From Prevotella sp. (GTDB lineage Bacteria; Bacteroidota; Bacteroidia; Bacteroidales; Bacteroidaceae), in contig SUYH01000015.1 of assembly GCA_015060535.1 (NCBI GenBank), positions 1-64,000 of the forward strand: a stretch of 64,000 nucleotides of DNA, read 5' to 3'. The notes beneath the pieces were generated by a model. That model saw nothing but the letters and a program-made list of their open reading frames with translations. It was not told where the DNA came from and did no database searches. Both the position numbers and the translations under genes were made by a program. Positions 43,449 to 52,186 of this stretch are shown here, piece after piece (positions within the stretch are counted from its first letter, which is position 1; every line of letters begins with the position of its first letter).

Positions 43449-44447
43449 TTATTTCTGTTCTTTAGATTTGTAGATGACCTTGTTGGCACCAGATGTGATG
43501 ACCAATTCATCACGATGGGCAGCGATGAAAGTATCGATATGGCGCTTACGCTTATCTTCCAAAATCTCATCGACAGCTATCAGGATTCCCGTCTCTTCCA
43601 CATCACCAAAACCATAATTAATAGCCGTTCCGAAAAGTTTCATCGTAGGCGAAAGCCCCATATAGGCATTGACCAATGGTGGAATATTATAGCCCAATTT
43701 GCGAATTTCGCGATTTAATATCAAATAGTCTTCCTTGAATGTTTGACCACAGAAGAGTTCATCCAATTCATCCTGGTTTGTTTCTAATTTCAGCGGTTTC
43801 ATCGGGATAATAAGGTTCTCCTTGTCATCGAAATGCTTCTTCAGGAAGTATAATATCATATCACGTCCCTTGCGGATATAGGAGGGGTACATGGTCATCT
43901 TGCCAAAATAATAACGGACATTGGGACGAATCACGGTAAGAGCTCCCAAACCATCCCAAAGATTATCCAAAGCGAACAGGCTCTTGGCACCCTTGCGCGA
44001 CGACTGATAAGGCAGCGAAACGAATGAACGACCTAACTCAACAGTCTGAGGAGCATACTCCTTGATAAATTTCTCCGAGAAATGGAACATATGACTAGTA
44101 GCCAATATGGGCTGACCTTTCTCATCATACTGCCAGTCAGTACCAAGCAAATAGCGGTAACCGCCGATAATTTCCTCTTCGTCGGGATTCCATACAATCA
44201 GCTGCTTATAGCAGTTCTCGCAGGTATCGAACTCATCGATATCAGCCTCCTTACCTGTACCACCGCCAGCCTCACGAAAAGCAATCTCACGCAATCGCCC
44301 AATCTCAAGCATCACATTAGGCGCATTATGTGCCGTAATGATGTAGATTTCATTGTTGCTCTTGTTCGTCAAGCGTAACTGCTTGTCAGGAGTCAGCTCG
44401 CTTTTGAGTACATCTTTGCTAATTGGCTGGATAATCGGTTGTTCCAT
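43449..44447 (-). CDS. glsB: GNAT-type N-acyltransferase, glycine lipid synthesis (GlsB-like)
   Basis: A 332-residue cytoplasmic acyltransferase. In Bacteroides thetaiotaomicron the GlsB protein of this type transfers a 3-hydroxy fatty acyl group to glycine, the first step of glycine lipid synthesis. The GNAT-like core is visible in IGRLREIAFREAGGGTGKEA, IVWNPDEEEIIGGYRYLLG, VELGRSFVSLPYQ and ALDNLWDGLGAL. These are features of hemolysin/OlsB-type N-acyltransferases. It starts 6 nt after the O-acyltransferase gene, the arrangement known for glsA-glsB. An ornithine-lipid N-acyltransferase is the alternative; the partner arrangement and the phylum favour glycine. Confidence 0.82.
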   Translation of the reverse strand: MEQPIIQPISKDVLKSELTPDKQLRLTNKSNNEIYIITAHNAPNVMLEIGRLREIAFREAGGGTGKEADIDEFDTCENCYKQLIVWNPDEEEIIGGYRYLLGTDWQYDEKGQPILATSHMFHFSEKFIKEYAPQTVELGRSFVSLPYQSSRKGAKSLFALDNLWDGLGALTVIRPNVRYYFGKMTMYPSYIRKGRDMILYFLKKHFDDKENLIIPMKPLKLETNQDELDELFCGQTFKEDYLILNREIRKLGYNIPPLVNAYMGLSPTMKLFGTAINYGFGDVEETGILIAVDEILEDKRKRHIDTFIAAHRDELVITSGANKVIYKSKEQK

Positions 44448-44453
44448 GTTTTA

Positions 44454-45281
44454 TTATAAGCTATAAACTATGTCTTGTACGTATTGTGCCCACTGTTGGG
44501 GTGTCTTACTCTTGTCGAAGGTCTGCCAAGGAATAGGTTTTCCTATCTTGATTTCAAAGGTCTTACCTACATTCTTGTACATTTCATCGACCAAAAAGAG
44601 CATAGCAAGATTGAAAGGTAGATAACGATCACTGAAATTGGCCAACTTATAGAAGAAGTTGGAGTTCTGTCCACTGAAGTGGATAGGCACCACATCGCGC
44701 TGATACTCAACGCTTTTCACGATGAAGGTCTTAGACCAGGGGATATCGCGAATACTGCCGTCTTTCTGTCGGCGAGAACAGATGCCAGCAGGATACATCA
44801 GCATTTGGTTATCGCTCTCGAAACCTGCCTTAACCATAGCAGGGAAGCTGCGACTCTGTTTACCCGTCTTGTTGATGGGAATGCAGAGGGGAGCCAATCC
44901 AGGCAAATTCATCAGCAAATCGTTAACAAGATAACGGAAACGGGAGTCGAAATGACGCCCAATGATAGCACCTAAAGCAACACCATCTGCACCTCCCAAT
45001 GGATGGTTTGAGACAATGGTGTACAAGCGTCCATCGTTCTTATCGGGTAGGTTTTCCATACCTTCCAGCTTTAACGACATCTGTAGGTAGCGAACACACT
45101 CCTCCAACCATTCGGTTCCAACCTTGTCACGCGAATCCCAAAGGTATGCGTTCACCTGATCCTGGTGGATGATACGTTTCAACCACGACACCAAAGGGCG
45201 CGGCACCCATTTGGCCTTCGCACCCATCTTGCTTTGCAGTATGCTATCGATGTCGATAGTTTTCTCTGTAATTTGACCCAT
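44454..45281 (-). CDS. glsA: PlsC-type O-acyltransferase, glycine lipid synthesis (GlsA-like)
   Basis: A 275-residue membrane-associated acyltransferase. GlsA adds the second fatty acyl chain to the 3-hydroxyl of N-acyl-glycine. The catalytic block is SNHPLGGADG (His93, Asp99). The substrate-binding blocks NLPGLAPLCIPINKTG and LMYPAGICSRRQ, and VVPIHFSGQNS, follow in the usual order. The ATG at 45281 is preferred to the in-frame TTG nine bases upstream. A -7 box lies 26 nt before it. With glsB it forms a two-gene lipid unit, extended by the beta-helix protein gene. Confidence 0.82.
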   Translation of the reverse strand: MGQITEKTIDIDSILQSKMGAKAKWVPRPLVSWLKRIIHQDQVNAYLWDSRDKVGTEWLEECVRYLQMSLKLEGMENLPDKNDGRLYTIVSNHPLGGADGVALGAIIGRHFDSRFRYLVNDLLMNLPGLAPLCIPINKTGKQSRSFPAMVKAGFESDNQMLMYPAGICSRRQKDGSIRDIPWSKTFIVKSVEYQRDVVPIHFSGQNSNFFYKLANFSDRYLPFNLAMLFLVDEMYKNVGKTFEIKIGKPIPWQTFDKSKTPQQWAQYVQDIVYSL

Positions 45282-45307
45282 TTCTCTCAAGGATAACTAA
45301 CAGCATG

Positions 45308-45315
45308 CAAAGTTA
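45308..45315 (-). promoter_or_regulatory. -7 promoter box of glsA-glsB
   Basis: The - strand reads TAACTTTG, 26 nt before the start codon at 45281. It lies back to back with the dcw cluster promoter. Confidence 0.65.
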
Positions 45316-45396
45316 GGAAAAACTTTGCGAATACCTAAACTTTTCTTGAAAAAAATCGCGATACTTTCGCGTTTTAAAAAATATTCACTAAAAAAA

Positions 45397-45422
45397 GTGG
45401 AGAAAAGTGGGGAATTGTGGGG
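45397..45422 (+). promoter_or_regulatory. Three-repeat MraZ operator
   Basis: GTGGAG, GTGGGG and GTGGGG start at 45397, 45407 and 45417, exactly 10 bp apart, separated by A/T stretches. MraZ is known to bind tandem TGGG-type repeats with this spacing in front of mraZ in other bacteria. The last repeat ends 9 bp before the -7 box, so binding should block initiation. Confidence 0.85.
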
Positions 45423-45431
45423 AGAAATGAT

Positions 45432-45439
45432 TAACTTTG
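45432..45439 (+). promoter_or_regulatory. -7 promoter box of the dcw cluster
   Basis: TAACTTTG lies 31 nt before the mraZ ATG and directly after the MraZ repeats. Confidence 0.75.
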
Positions 45440-45470
45440 CACCCAAACTTTAAAAATAGAAGAAGTACGC

Positions 45471-45923
45471 ATGCGATTTTTAGGTAACATAGAGGCCAAA
45501 ACCGACGATAAAGGACGCGCTTTCCTACCTGCCACCTTCCGTAAGGTGCTGCAAGGTGGAGGCGACGAACGACTGGTGCTCCGCAAGGATGTTTTCCAGC
45601 CGTGCCTCGTGCTCTACCCTGAAAGTGTATGGAACGAACAGATGGATGCCCTGCGTTCGCGCTTGAACCGCTGGAACAAGCAGCACCAGCAGGTTTTCCG
45701 CCAGTTTGTGAGCGAGGTGGAGTTGCTGACGCTCGATGGTAACGGTCGTTTTCTGATTCCCAAACGTTACTTACGCATGGCCGATATCATACAAGACATC
45801 AAGTTCGTCGGAATGGGCGACACCATTGAGATATGGAGCAACAAAAAAGCCGAAGAACTGCAGATGAAACCAGAAGAATTCGGGCAGGCCCTTGAAGAAT
45901 TGATGACAACGGAAGAACAATGA
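45471..45923 (+). CDS. mraZ: Transcriptional regulator MraZ
   Basis: A 150-residue DNA-binding protein that represses its own dcw operon. Two SpoVT/AbrB-like halves are visible, each with the family signature: AKTDDKGRAFLPATFRKVL (about 9-27) and LTLDGNGRFLIPKRYLR (about 87-103). The length is normal. It is the first gene of the cluster and its operator lies about 50 bp upstream. The stop overlaps the rsmH start as ATGA. Confidence 0.97.
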   Translation: MRFLGNIEAKTDDKGRAFLPATFRKVLQGGGDERLVLRKDVFQPCLVLYPESVWNEQMDALRSRLNRWNKQHQQVFRQFVSEVELLTLDGNGRFLIPKRYLRMADIIQDIKFVGMGDTIEIWSNKKAEELQMKPEEFGQALEELMTTEEQ

Positions 45924-46831
45924 CGACTACAGCCAACACATATCACGTTCCTGTTCTCCTAAAGGAGAGTGTTGACGGGCTGGATATCCAGCCCGACGGC
46001 ATTTACGTAGACGTGACTTTCGGTGGTGGCGGCCATTCAAAGGAGATTCTCTCACGACTGAGCAAGAAAGGTCATCTCTACAGTTTCGACCAAGACGCTG
46101 ATGCCGAGAAGAACATCGTCGACGACCCCAGGTTTACTTTCGTAAGGAGCAACTTCAGATATATCAAGAACTGGATGCAGTACTACGAAGTGGAACAGAT
46201 TGACGGATTACTGGCCGACCTGGGTGTATCGAGTCACCATTTCGACGATGAGACACGTGGTTTTTCCTTCCGATTCGATGCTCCGCTCGACATGCGAATG
46301 AACAAAAGGGCAGGTCAGACTGCTGCTGACGTGCTGAACAACTATACAGAAGAACAACTGGCTGATGTTTTCTACCTCTACGGAGAGATGAAGAATGCCC
46401 GCAAGATAGCCAAAGCCGTCTGTACCTATCGCAGCAAAAAGCCTATTCAGACCACAGCCGACCTAGGCGAGGTCATTGAGCCGTTGATGCGTTCTGAACG
46501 CGAGAAGAAAGATATGGCCCGTCTGTATCAAGCCCTGCGCATAGAGGTGAATCACGAAATGGATGCCTTACGTGACATGCTGCTTGGTGCTACCACCCTT
46601 CTCCGCACGGGAGGAAGGCTCAGCGTCATCACCTACCACTCGCTAGAAGACCGCATCGTCAAGAACGTGATGAAAGCAGGCAATGCAGAGGGGAAGATAG
46701 AACAGGATTTCTACGGACGCATCAGCAGTCCTTATCGCCTGGTAAACAAGGTGACTACGCCATCTGACGAAGAGCAACAGCAGAATCCGCGTAGCAGAAG
46801 TGCAAAACTGAGAATAGCAGAAAAGGTATAA
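45920..46831 (+). CDS. rsmH: 16S rRNA (cytosine-1402-N4)-methyltransferase
   Basis: A 303-residue SAM-dependent methyltransferase acting on C1402 in the ribosomal decoding centre. Visible motifs are HVPVLLKESVDGL, the SAM loop DVTFGGGGHSKEIL, DGLLADLGVSSHHFD, and the C-terminal YHSLEDRIVKNVMK with RSAKLRIAEKV. The length matches RsmH (MraW). Its start overlaps the mraZ stop by four bases, and ftsL follows 5 nt after its stop. Confidence 0.97.
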   Translation: MTTTANTYHVPVLLKESVDGLDIQPDGIYVDVTFGGGGHSKEILSRLSKKGHLYSFDQDADAEKNIVDDPRFTFVRSNFRYIKNWMQYYEVEQIDGLLADLGVSSHHFDDETRGFSFRFDAPLDMRMNKRAGQTAADVLNNYTEEQLADVFYLYGEMKNARKIAKAVCTYRSKKPIQTTADLGEVIEPLMRSEREKKDMARLYQALRIEVNHEMDALRDMLLGATTLLRTGGRLSVITYHSLEDRIVKNVMKAGNAEGKIEQDFYGRISSPYRLVNKVTTPSDEEQQQNPRSRSAKLRIAEKV

Positions 46832-46836
46832 GAAAT

Positions 46837-47295
46837 ATGGCCGAAGACGACAAGATAGAAGAAGTAGTCATCTCAGAGGAAGAACCATCCGAAGAGCAGC
46901 ATCCCAGTCAGGAGCTGAAAAAGACGCTGGAGAAGATCAAGGAGACTGCCAGCGAGGAAGATCCGCGCCCCTCGCAGCAGCTTAACTTGCGTACAATCTT
47001 AGGCGGCGACTTGCTGACCACACAGATTGTACGTTCACAAATCTGGCTGTTCCTCCTGATTGTAGGCTTCACTATCGTCTATGTGGCTTTCCGCTACCAG
47101 TGCCAACAGGACATGCTGACCATTGACCGCTTGGAAGGACAGCTGAAGGACGCCAAGTTCAAGGCGCTCTCATCATCCAGTACCCTGACGGAGAAATGTC
47201 GCGAGAGTCATGTCCTCGACATTCTGAAACAGAACAAGGATTCGTTGCTGCATCAGGCTGATCAGCCACCTTATATAATAGAGATACCCGAGTAG
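46837..47295 (+). CDS. ftsL: FtsL-like cell division protein
   Basis: A 152-residue bitopic membrane protein. A long acidic cytoplasmic N-terminus (about 1-65, many Glu) precedes one transmembrane helix near 68-87 (IWLFLLIVGFTIVYVAF). A short periplasmic coiled-coil follows (IDRLEGQLKDAKFKALSSSS). FtsL joins FtsQ and a FtsB-like partner in activating septal synthesis. Sequence identity to FtsL is always low; the call rests on topology, position between rsmH and the PBP gene, and the Bacteroidota FtsL-like form. The long acidic tail is typical of this phylum. Confidence 0.85.
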   Translation: MAEDDKIEEVVISEEEPSEEQHPSQELKKTLEKIKETASEEDPRPSQQLNLRTILGGDLLTTQIVRSQIWLFLLIVGFTIVYVAFRYQCQQDMLTIDRLEGQLKDAKFKALSSSSTLTEKCRESHVLDILKQNKDSLLHQADQPPYIIEIPE

Positions 47296-47304
47296 AGAAC
47301 AGAT

Positions 47305-49425
47305 ATGAGCAAGTTTGAAAACGATAAAGTGATGCCTCGCTACATGGTGATTGCCATCGTGTTGACGCTCATAGGCTTTGCCGTCATTGGCAAGGCGCTC
47401 TACATCATGACCGCCAAGAAACAATATTGGACCGAAGTAGCCGACCGACTGAAACGCGACTCGGTAAGCGTGAAACCCAACCGAGGCAATATTCTCAGTT
47501 GCGACGGACAGCTGATGGCAACCAGTATTCCTGAATATAAGATATATATCGACTTCCAGGCCGCTGCCTTTGAGGATGATTCATTATGGAACGACAAAGT
47601 CGACTCCGTATGTGAGGGCTTGAGTAAAATATTCCCCTATACTGCTCATGAGTATAAGGTGTTGCTGACCAAAGGCAAGCAGAAAAAGAACGGCAACGGT
47701 ACCATTGGAGCGCGCCACTGGCCTATCTATCCAAGACGCATTGATTATAACACCTATATGGAGGTGAAGAGTCTGCCATTCTTCAATATGCCCAGATACA
47801 AAAGCGGTTTCCACGAAGAGGTATTCAACTCCCGACGCCGTCCTTTCGGCTCTCTGGCACAACGCACCCTGGGAGGTACCATGATGGCTACCGACTCTGC
47901 TTACTTCGGACTGGAGCTGGCTTACGATTCTATCCTTAGAGGTACACCAGGCATCACGGGTCGCCGTAAGATCCTCAACAAATACATGAACATCCCTGTC
48001 ACCCAGCCCATTGACGGCGGTGACATCGTGACCACCATCGATGTGAATATGCAGGACTTAGCCGAACGGGCCGTGCTTGACGAACTCAAACTCATTAACG
48101 GTGAAATGGGTGTGGCTATCTTGATGGAAGTAGAGACCGGTGATGTAAAGGCCATTGTCAACATGTCACGTAACGATAAGGGAGAATACATTGAGGCCGT
48201 CAATTCCGCCATCAGCTACCGTTGTGAACCCGGCTCTGTATTCAAAGTAGCCTCATTCCTTGTGGCACTTGATGACGAACTGAACATCGACGGACAGAAA
48301 GTTGACACCAGCTACGTCATTCACACAGGCGGTGGTGTTAGGGGCATGTACGGTCGTGAGATGAAAGACCACAACTGGCGCCGTGGTGGTTATGGCGACA
48401 TCAATATGGCACGCACGCTGGAGGTCAGCTCCAACATCGGTGTGAGCCATGTGATTGACAAGATTTATCACGATCAAGCCGAGCGTTACGTCAAAGGACT
48501 GTATCGTGTCGGTATCGGTCAGGATCTGGGACTACAGAACATCCTTCCTGGCTATCGTCCCCCACTGATCCGTATGCCACAGCGCAAGAAGAATGGCCGA
48601 TACGACGACAACTGGTATGCCACTACGCTGCCTTGGATGTCTATCGGTTACGAGACACAGATTGCACCCATCAATACCGTGACGTTCTATAACGCCATTG
48701 CCAACAATGGTAAGATGATGCGTCCACGTTTTGTCAAGAAAGTACTGAAAAACGGAGAGACCGTAAGAGAGTATCCTCCTGAGGTCATCAAAGAACGTAT
48801 CGCTAAGCCCAAAGCCATCAAGACCATGCAGACCATTCTGGAACATGTGGTCAGTCAGGGATTGGGCAAAAAGGCAGGCTCTCCGCTTTTCAAGGTAGCA
48901 GGAAAAACGGGTACGGCTCAGGTTTCACAAGGTAAGGCCGGTTATAAGAGCGGTACCGTACAGTATTGGCTTTCGTTCGCAGGCTATTTCCCTGCCGACA
49001 ATCCTCGTTATTCATGCATTGTCTGCTTGAAGAAGTCTGGACTTCCCGCTTCGGGTGGTGGCATGAGCGGCGTTGTCTTCCACCATATCGCTGAAGGCGT
49101 GATGGCTCGTAACCTGAAAATGAGCGTTGAAGATGCTCGCGACGAGAATTCTGTTGCCATTCCCGATATAAAGAAAGGAAACACACGTGATGCCAACTAC
49201 GTATTGGGAAAACTGGGCATCAACAAGCGCATGCCAAAGGAAAACGTGCCTAGCGAAGACATCACGCCCAACGTGGTAGGCATGGGAGCCCGCGATGCCG
49301 TCTATATGCTGGAGAACCGAGGGCTGCGCGTCAAAGTTCATGGACGTGGTAAAGTGAAGAAACAGAGCTATCCTGCCGGCAAGCAAATCGTAGAGGGCAG
49401 CGAGTGCGTCTTGATATTAGAATAA
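47305..49425 (+). CDS. ftsI: Division-specific penicillin-binding protein (FtsI/PBP3 type) with PASTA domain
   Basis: A 706-residue class B transpeptidase that crosslinks septal peptidoglycan. A membrane anchor lies near 14-33 (VIAIVLTLIGFAVIGKALYI). The dimerisation domain starts at PNRGNILSCDGQLMATS. The transpeptidase domain has the nucleophile Ser311 with Lys314 (EPGSVFKVAS), SSN in EVSSNIGVSH and KTG at 534-536 (AGKTGTAQ). One C-terminal PASTA domain (TPNVVGMGARDAVYMLENRG) follows. It is longer than E. coli FtsI because of the PASTA domain, as usual in Bacteroidota. It lies 9 nt after ftsL and before murE. Confidence 0.95.
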   Translation: MSKFENDKVMPRYMVIAIVLTLIGFAVIGKALYIMTAKKQYWTEVADRLKRDSVSVKPNRGNILSCDGQLMATSIPEYKIYIDFQAAAFEDDSLWNDKVDSVCEGLSKIFPYTAHEYKVLLTKGKQKKNGNGTIGARHWPIYPRRIDYNTYMEVKSLPFFNMPRYKSGFHEEVFNSRRRPFGSLAQRTLGGTMMATDSAYFGLELAYDSILRGTPGITGRRKILNKYMNIPVTQPIDGGDIVTTIDVNMQDLAERAVLDELKLINGEMGVAILMEVETGDVKAIVNMSRNDKGEYIEAVNSAISYRCEPGSVFKVASFLVALDDELNIDGQKVDTSYVIHTGGGVRGMYGREMKDHNWRRGGYGDINMARTLEVSSNIGVSHVIDKIYHDQAERYVKGLYRVGIGQDLGLQNILPGYRPPLIRMPQRKKNGRYDDNWYATTLPWMSIGYETQIAPINTVTFYNAIANNGKMMRPRFVKKVLKNGETVREYPPEVIKERIAKPKAIKTMQTILEHVVSQGLGKKAGSPLFKVAGKTGTAQVSQGKAGYKSGTVQYWLSFAGYFPADNPRYSCIVCLKKSGLPASGGGMSGVVFHHIAEGVMARNLKMSVEDARDENSVAIPDIKKGNTRDANYVLGKLGINKRMPKENVPSEDITPNVVGMGARDAVYMLENRGLRVKVHGRGKVKKQSYPAGKQIVEGSECVLILE

Positions 49426-49452
49426 AGTAACATATTAAATATAATAAGGTGT

Positions 49453-50907
49453 ATGAAACTAAGCCAACTGCTTAAATACGTCAATCCCATCACCATCATC
49501 GGTGATGCAGAGACAGAGATTACGGGCGTGAACATTGACTCACGCAAAATTGAAAAGGGGCATCTCTTTGTGGCCATGAAAGGCACTCAGACGGATGGCC
49601 ACCGCTTCATTCCCAAGGCTTTGGAGTTAGGCGCCGGAGCGGTATTGTGCGAAGACATGCCCGAAAATCTTCAAGAGGGTATAACCTATGTTCAGGTCGC
49701 TTCCACAGAAGATGCCGTCGGACCAGTAGCCACCGTATTCTATGGCGAGCCTTCGCAGAAGCTGAAACTGGTTGGCGTTACAGGTACCAATGGCAAGACC
49801 ACCATCGCTACCTTATTATATAATATGTTCCGTAAGTTCGGCCACAAGTGCGGACTGCTTTCTACGGTATGCAACTATATTGAAGATCAAGCCATCCCGG
49901 CTGACCATACTACGCCAGACCCCATTGAGTTGAACCACTTGCTGCACATGATGGTAGAGGCAGGTTGCGAATATGCCTTTATGGAATGCTCCAGCCACGC
50001 CATTGCCCAAAAGCGCATCGGTGGTTTGAAGTTTGCTGGTGGACTATTCACCAACTTGACACGTGACCATCTGGACTATCACAAGACCTTCGAGAACTAT
50101 CGCGATGCCAAGAAAGCCTTCTTCGACGGACTTACGAAGGATGCCTTTGCCATTACCAATGCCGACGATAAGAACGGAAGCGTGATGGTGCAGAACACCA
50201 AGGCCCAAGTGAAGACCTACTCCACCCGTACGATGGCCGATTTCAGAGCCCGCATCATTGAGTGTCACTTCGAGGGCATGTACCTTGAGATCAATGGCCG
50301 CGAGGTAGGTGTCCAATTCATCGGCAAGTTCAATGTCTCTAACCTGTTGGCCGTCTATGGCGCTGCTGTTATGTTAGGCAAACAGCCTGACGATATTCTC
50401 GTTGTACTGAGCACCCTGAAAAGTGTGGCAGGACGTCTGGAGCCCATCCGCTCCCAAGAAGGAGTTACGGCCATTGTCGACTACGCCCATACCCCCGATG
50501 CACTGGAGAACGTGCTCAATGCCATCCATGAGGTTTTAGAGGGCAAGCAGGGTAAGGTCATCACCGTCTGCGGAGCTGGTGGCAATCGCGACAAGGGTAA
50601 ACGCCCACTGATGGCTCAGGAAGCCGTCAAACAGAGCGACCGTGTCATCATCACTTCCGACAACCCTCGCAACGAAGAGCCACAAGATATCATCAACGAT
50701 ATGCTGGCAGGTCTCACTCCCCAGCAGATGAAGAAAGTAGTCAGCATTGTAGACCGTCGTGAAGCCATCCGTACCGCTACGATGATGGCAGAGAAAGGTG
50801 ATGTCATTCTCATAGCCGGCAAGGGTCATGAGGACTATCAGGAAATCAAAGGTGTGAAGCACCATTTTGACGATCGCGAAGAAGTACGTAAAATCTTTGA
50901 AAATTAA
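49453..50907 (+). CDS. murE: UDP-MurNAc-L-Ala-D-Glu ligase, probably meso-diaminopimelate-adding
   Basis: A 484-residue cytoplasmic Mur ligase adding the third amino acid of the peptidoglycan stem. The ATP loop is [15 protein letters not shown] (about 112-126) and the Mur ligase centre has HTTPDP and ECSSHA. The C-terminal motif DNPRNEEP (Asp403-Arg406) is the signature for meso-diaminopimelate rather than lysine. Length and order of domains are standard. It lies 27 nt after ftsI and 7 nt before mraY. The murF gene that often follows murE in other phyla is not here. Confidence 0.97.
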   Translation: MKLSQLLKYVNPITIIGDAETEITGVNIDSRKIEKGHLFVAMKGTQTDGHRFIPKALELGAGAVLCEDMPENLQEGITYVQVASTEDAVGPVATVFYGEPSQKLKLVGVTGTNGKTTIATLLYNMFRKFGHKCGLLSTVCNYIEDQAIPADHTTPDPIELNHLLHMMVEAGCEYAFMECSSHAIAQKRIGGLKFAGGLFTNLTRDHLDYHKTFENYRDAKKAFFDGLTKDAFAITNADDKNGSVMVQNTKAQVKTYSTRTMADFRARIIECHFEGMYLEINGREVGVQFIGKFNVSNLLAVYGAAVMLGKQPDDILVVLSTLKSVAGRLEPIRSQEGVTAIVDYAHTPDALENVLNAIHEVLEGKQGKVITVCGAGGNRDKGKRPLMAQEAVKQSDRVIITSDNPRNEEPQDIINDMLAGLTPQQMKKVVSIVDRREAIRTATMMAEKGDVILIAGKGHEDYQEIKGVKHHFDDREEVRKIFEN

Positions 50908-50914
50908 TTAGGCC

Positions 50915-52186
50915 ATGTTATACTATCTTTTCAGATTCTTAGAACAGTACGATATTCCAGGAGCACACATCTGGTCGTATATCTCGTTCCGTTCGCTGCT
51001 CGCCCTCATCTTGTCGCTGATTATCTCAGCTTGGTTTGGCGAGTATTTCATCAAATGGATGAAGCGTCGCAATATTTCTGAGACAGCCCGTGACCCGAGT
51101 ATCGATCCTTTTGGTGTCGAGAAGAAAGGTGTGCCCACCATGGGTGGCATCATCATCATCGTGTCCATACTGGTTCCTGTCCTGCTGTTAGGTCGAATGC
51201 GCAATATCTACCTGCTGTTGATGATTGTGACGACCGTTTGGCTGGGTTTCCTCGGCTTCATGGACGACTACATCAAGATATTCAAAAAGAATAAGGAAGG
51301 ACTGAAGGGTATATATAAAATCATCGGACAGGTAAGCATAGGCTTCATCGTAGGTCTGACATTATGGCTCAGTCCTGATGCTGTAGTCCGCGAGAACACC
51401 TCAGAACCCCAACAGAACAAAGAGATTGTTGTCAAGCACAAGCCACAAGCTGTGAAGTCGTTGCAGACCACGATTCCCTTTATCAAAAACCACAACCTGA
51501 ACTATTCAGACGTGATGGCTTTCTGTGGAAAGTACAAGGTGGCTGCGGGATGGGTGCTGTTTGTCCTCATGACTATCTTTGTCGTGACGGCTGTGTCGAA
51601 TGGTGCCAACCTGAACGACGGTATGGATGGTATGTGTGCTGGCAACTCGGCCATCATTGGTATAGCCCTGATGGTGTTCGCCTACGTCTCGTCGCATATC
51701 GTCTATGCGGCCTACTTCGACATTATGTATATCCCACATTCTGAGGAACTTGTAGTCTTCCTTAGCGCTTTCATCGGGGCCATGATCGGTTTCCTGTGGT
51801 ACAACGCCTATCCTGCCCAGGTATTCATGGGCGATACAGGATCGCTGACCATCGGTGGCATCATCGGTGTATGTGCCCTGATTATCCACAAGGAGCTGAT
51901 GCTGATCATCCTTTGTGGCATCTTCTTCATCGAGAGCCTCAGCGTCATTATCCAGACCCAATGGTTCAAGATTCAGAAGCGTAAGGGCAAGCGTGTACGC
52001 GTCTTCCGAGCCACCCCGATTCACGACACGTTCCGTCGTCTCGACTCCCAGCTCGACCCGACGAGTACCTATATCCTGAAAGGCTGGCCCCATCGTCCCT
52101 TCCATGAGTCGAAGATTACCATCCGTTTCTGGATTGTAAGTATTATATTAGCAGCATTAACCATTATCACACTGAAAGTAAGATGA
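50915..52186 (+). CDS. mraY: Phospho-N-acetylmuramoyl-pentapeptide transferase
   Basis: A 423-residue polytopic membrane enzyme that makes lipid I from UDP-MurNAc-pentapeptide and undecaprenyl phosphate. Family motifs are GVPTMGGIIII, the catalytic DDYIKIFKKN, NGANLNDGMDGM, and the nucleotide-binding FMGDTGSLTIGG with HDTFRRLDSQ-type sequence at the C-terminus. It is about 60 residues longer than E. coli MraY because of a charged loop (about 150-195). That insertion is common in Bacteroidota. Its stop overlaps the murD start as ATGA. Confidence 0.97.
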   Translation: MLYYLFRFLEQYDIPGAHIWSYISFRSLLALILSLIISAWFGEYFIKWMKRRNISETARDPSIDPFGVEKKGVPTMGGIIIIVSILVPVLLLGRMRNIYLLLMIVTTVWLGFLGFMDDYIKIFKKNKEGLKGIYKIIGQVSIGFIVGLTLWLSPDAVVRENTSEPQQNKEIVVKHKPQAVKSLQTTIPFIKNHNLNYSDVMAFCGKYKVAAGWVLFVLMTIFVVTAVSNGANLNDGMDGMCAGNSAIIGIALMVFAYVSSHIVYAAYFDIMYIPHSEELVVFLSAFIGAMIGFLWYNAYPAQVFMGDTGSLTIGGIIGVCALIIHKELMLIILCGIFFIESLSVIIQTQWFKIQKRKGKRVRVFRATPIHDTFRRLDSQLDPTSTYILKGWPHRPFHESKITIRFWIVSIILAALTIITLKVR

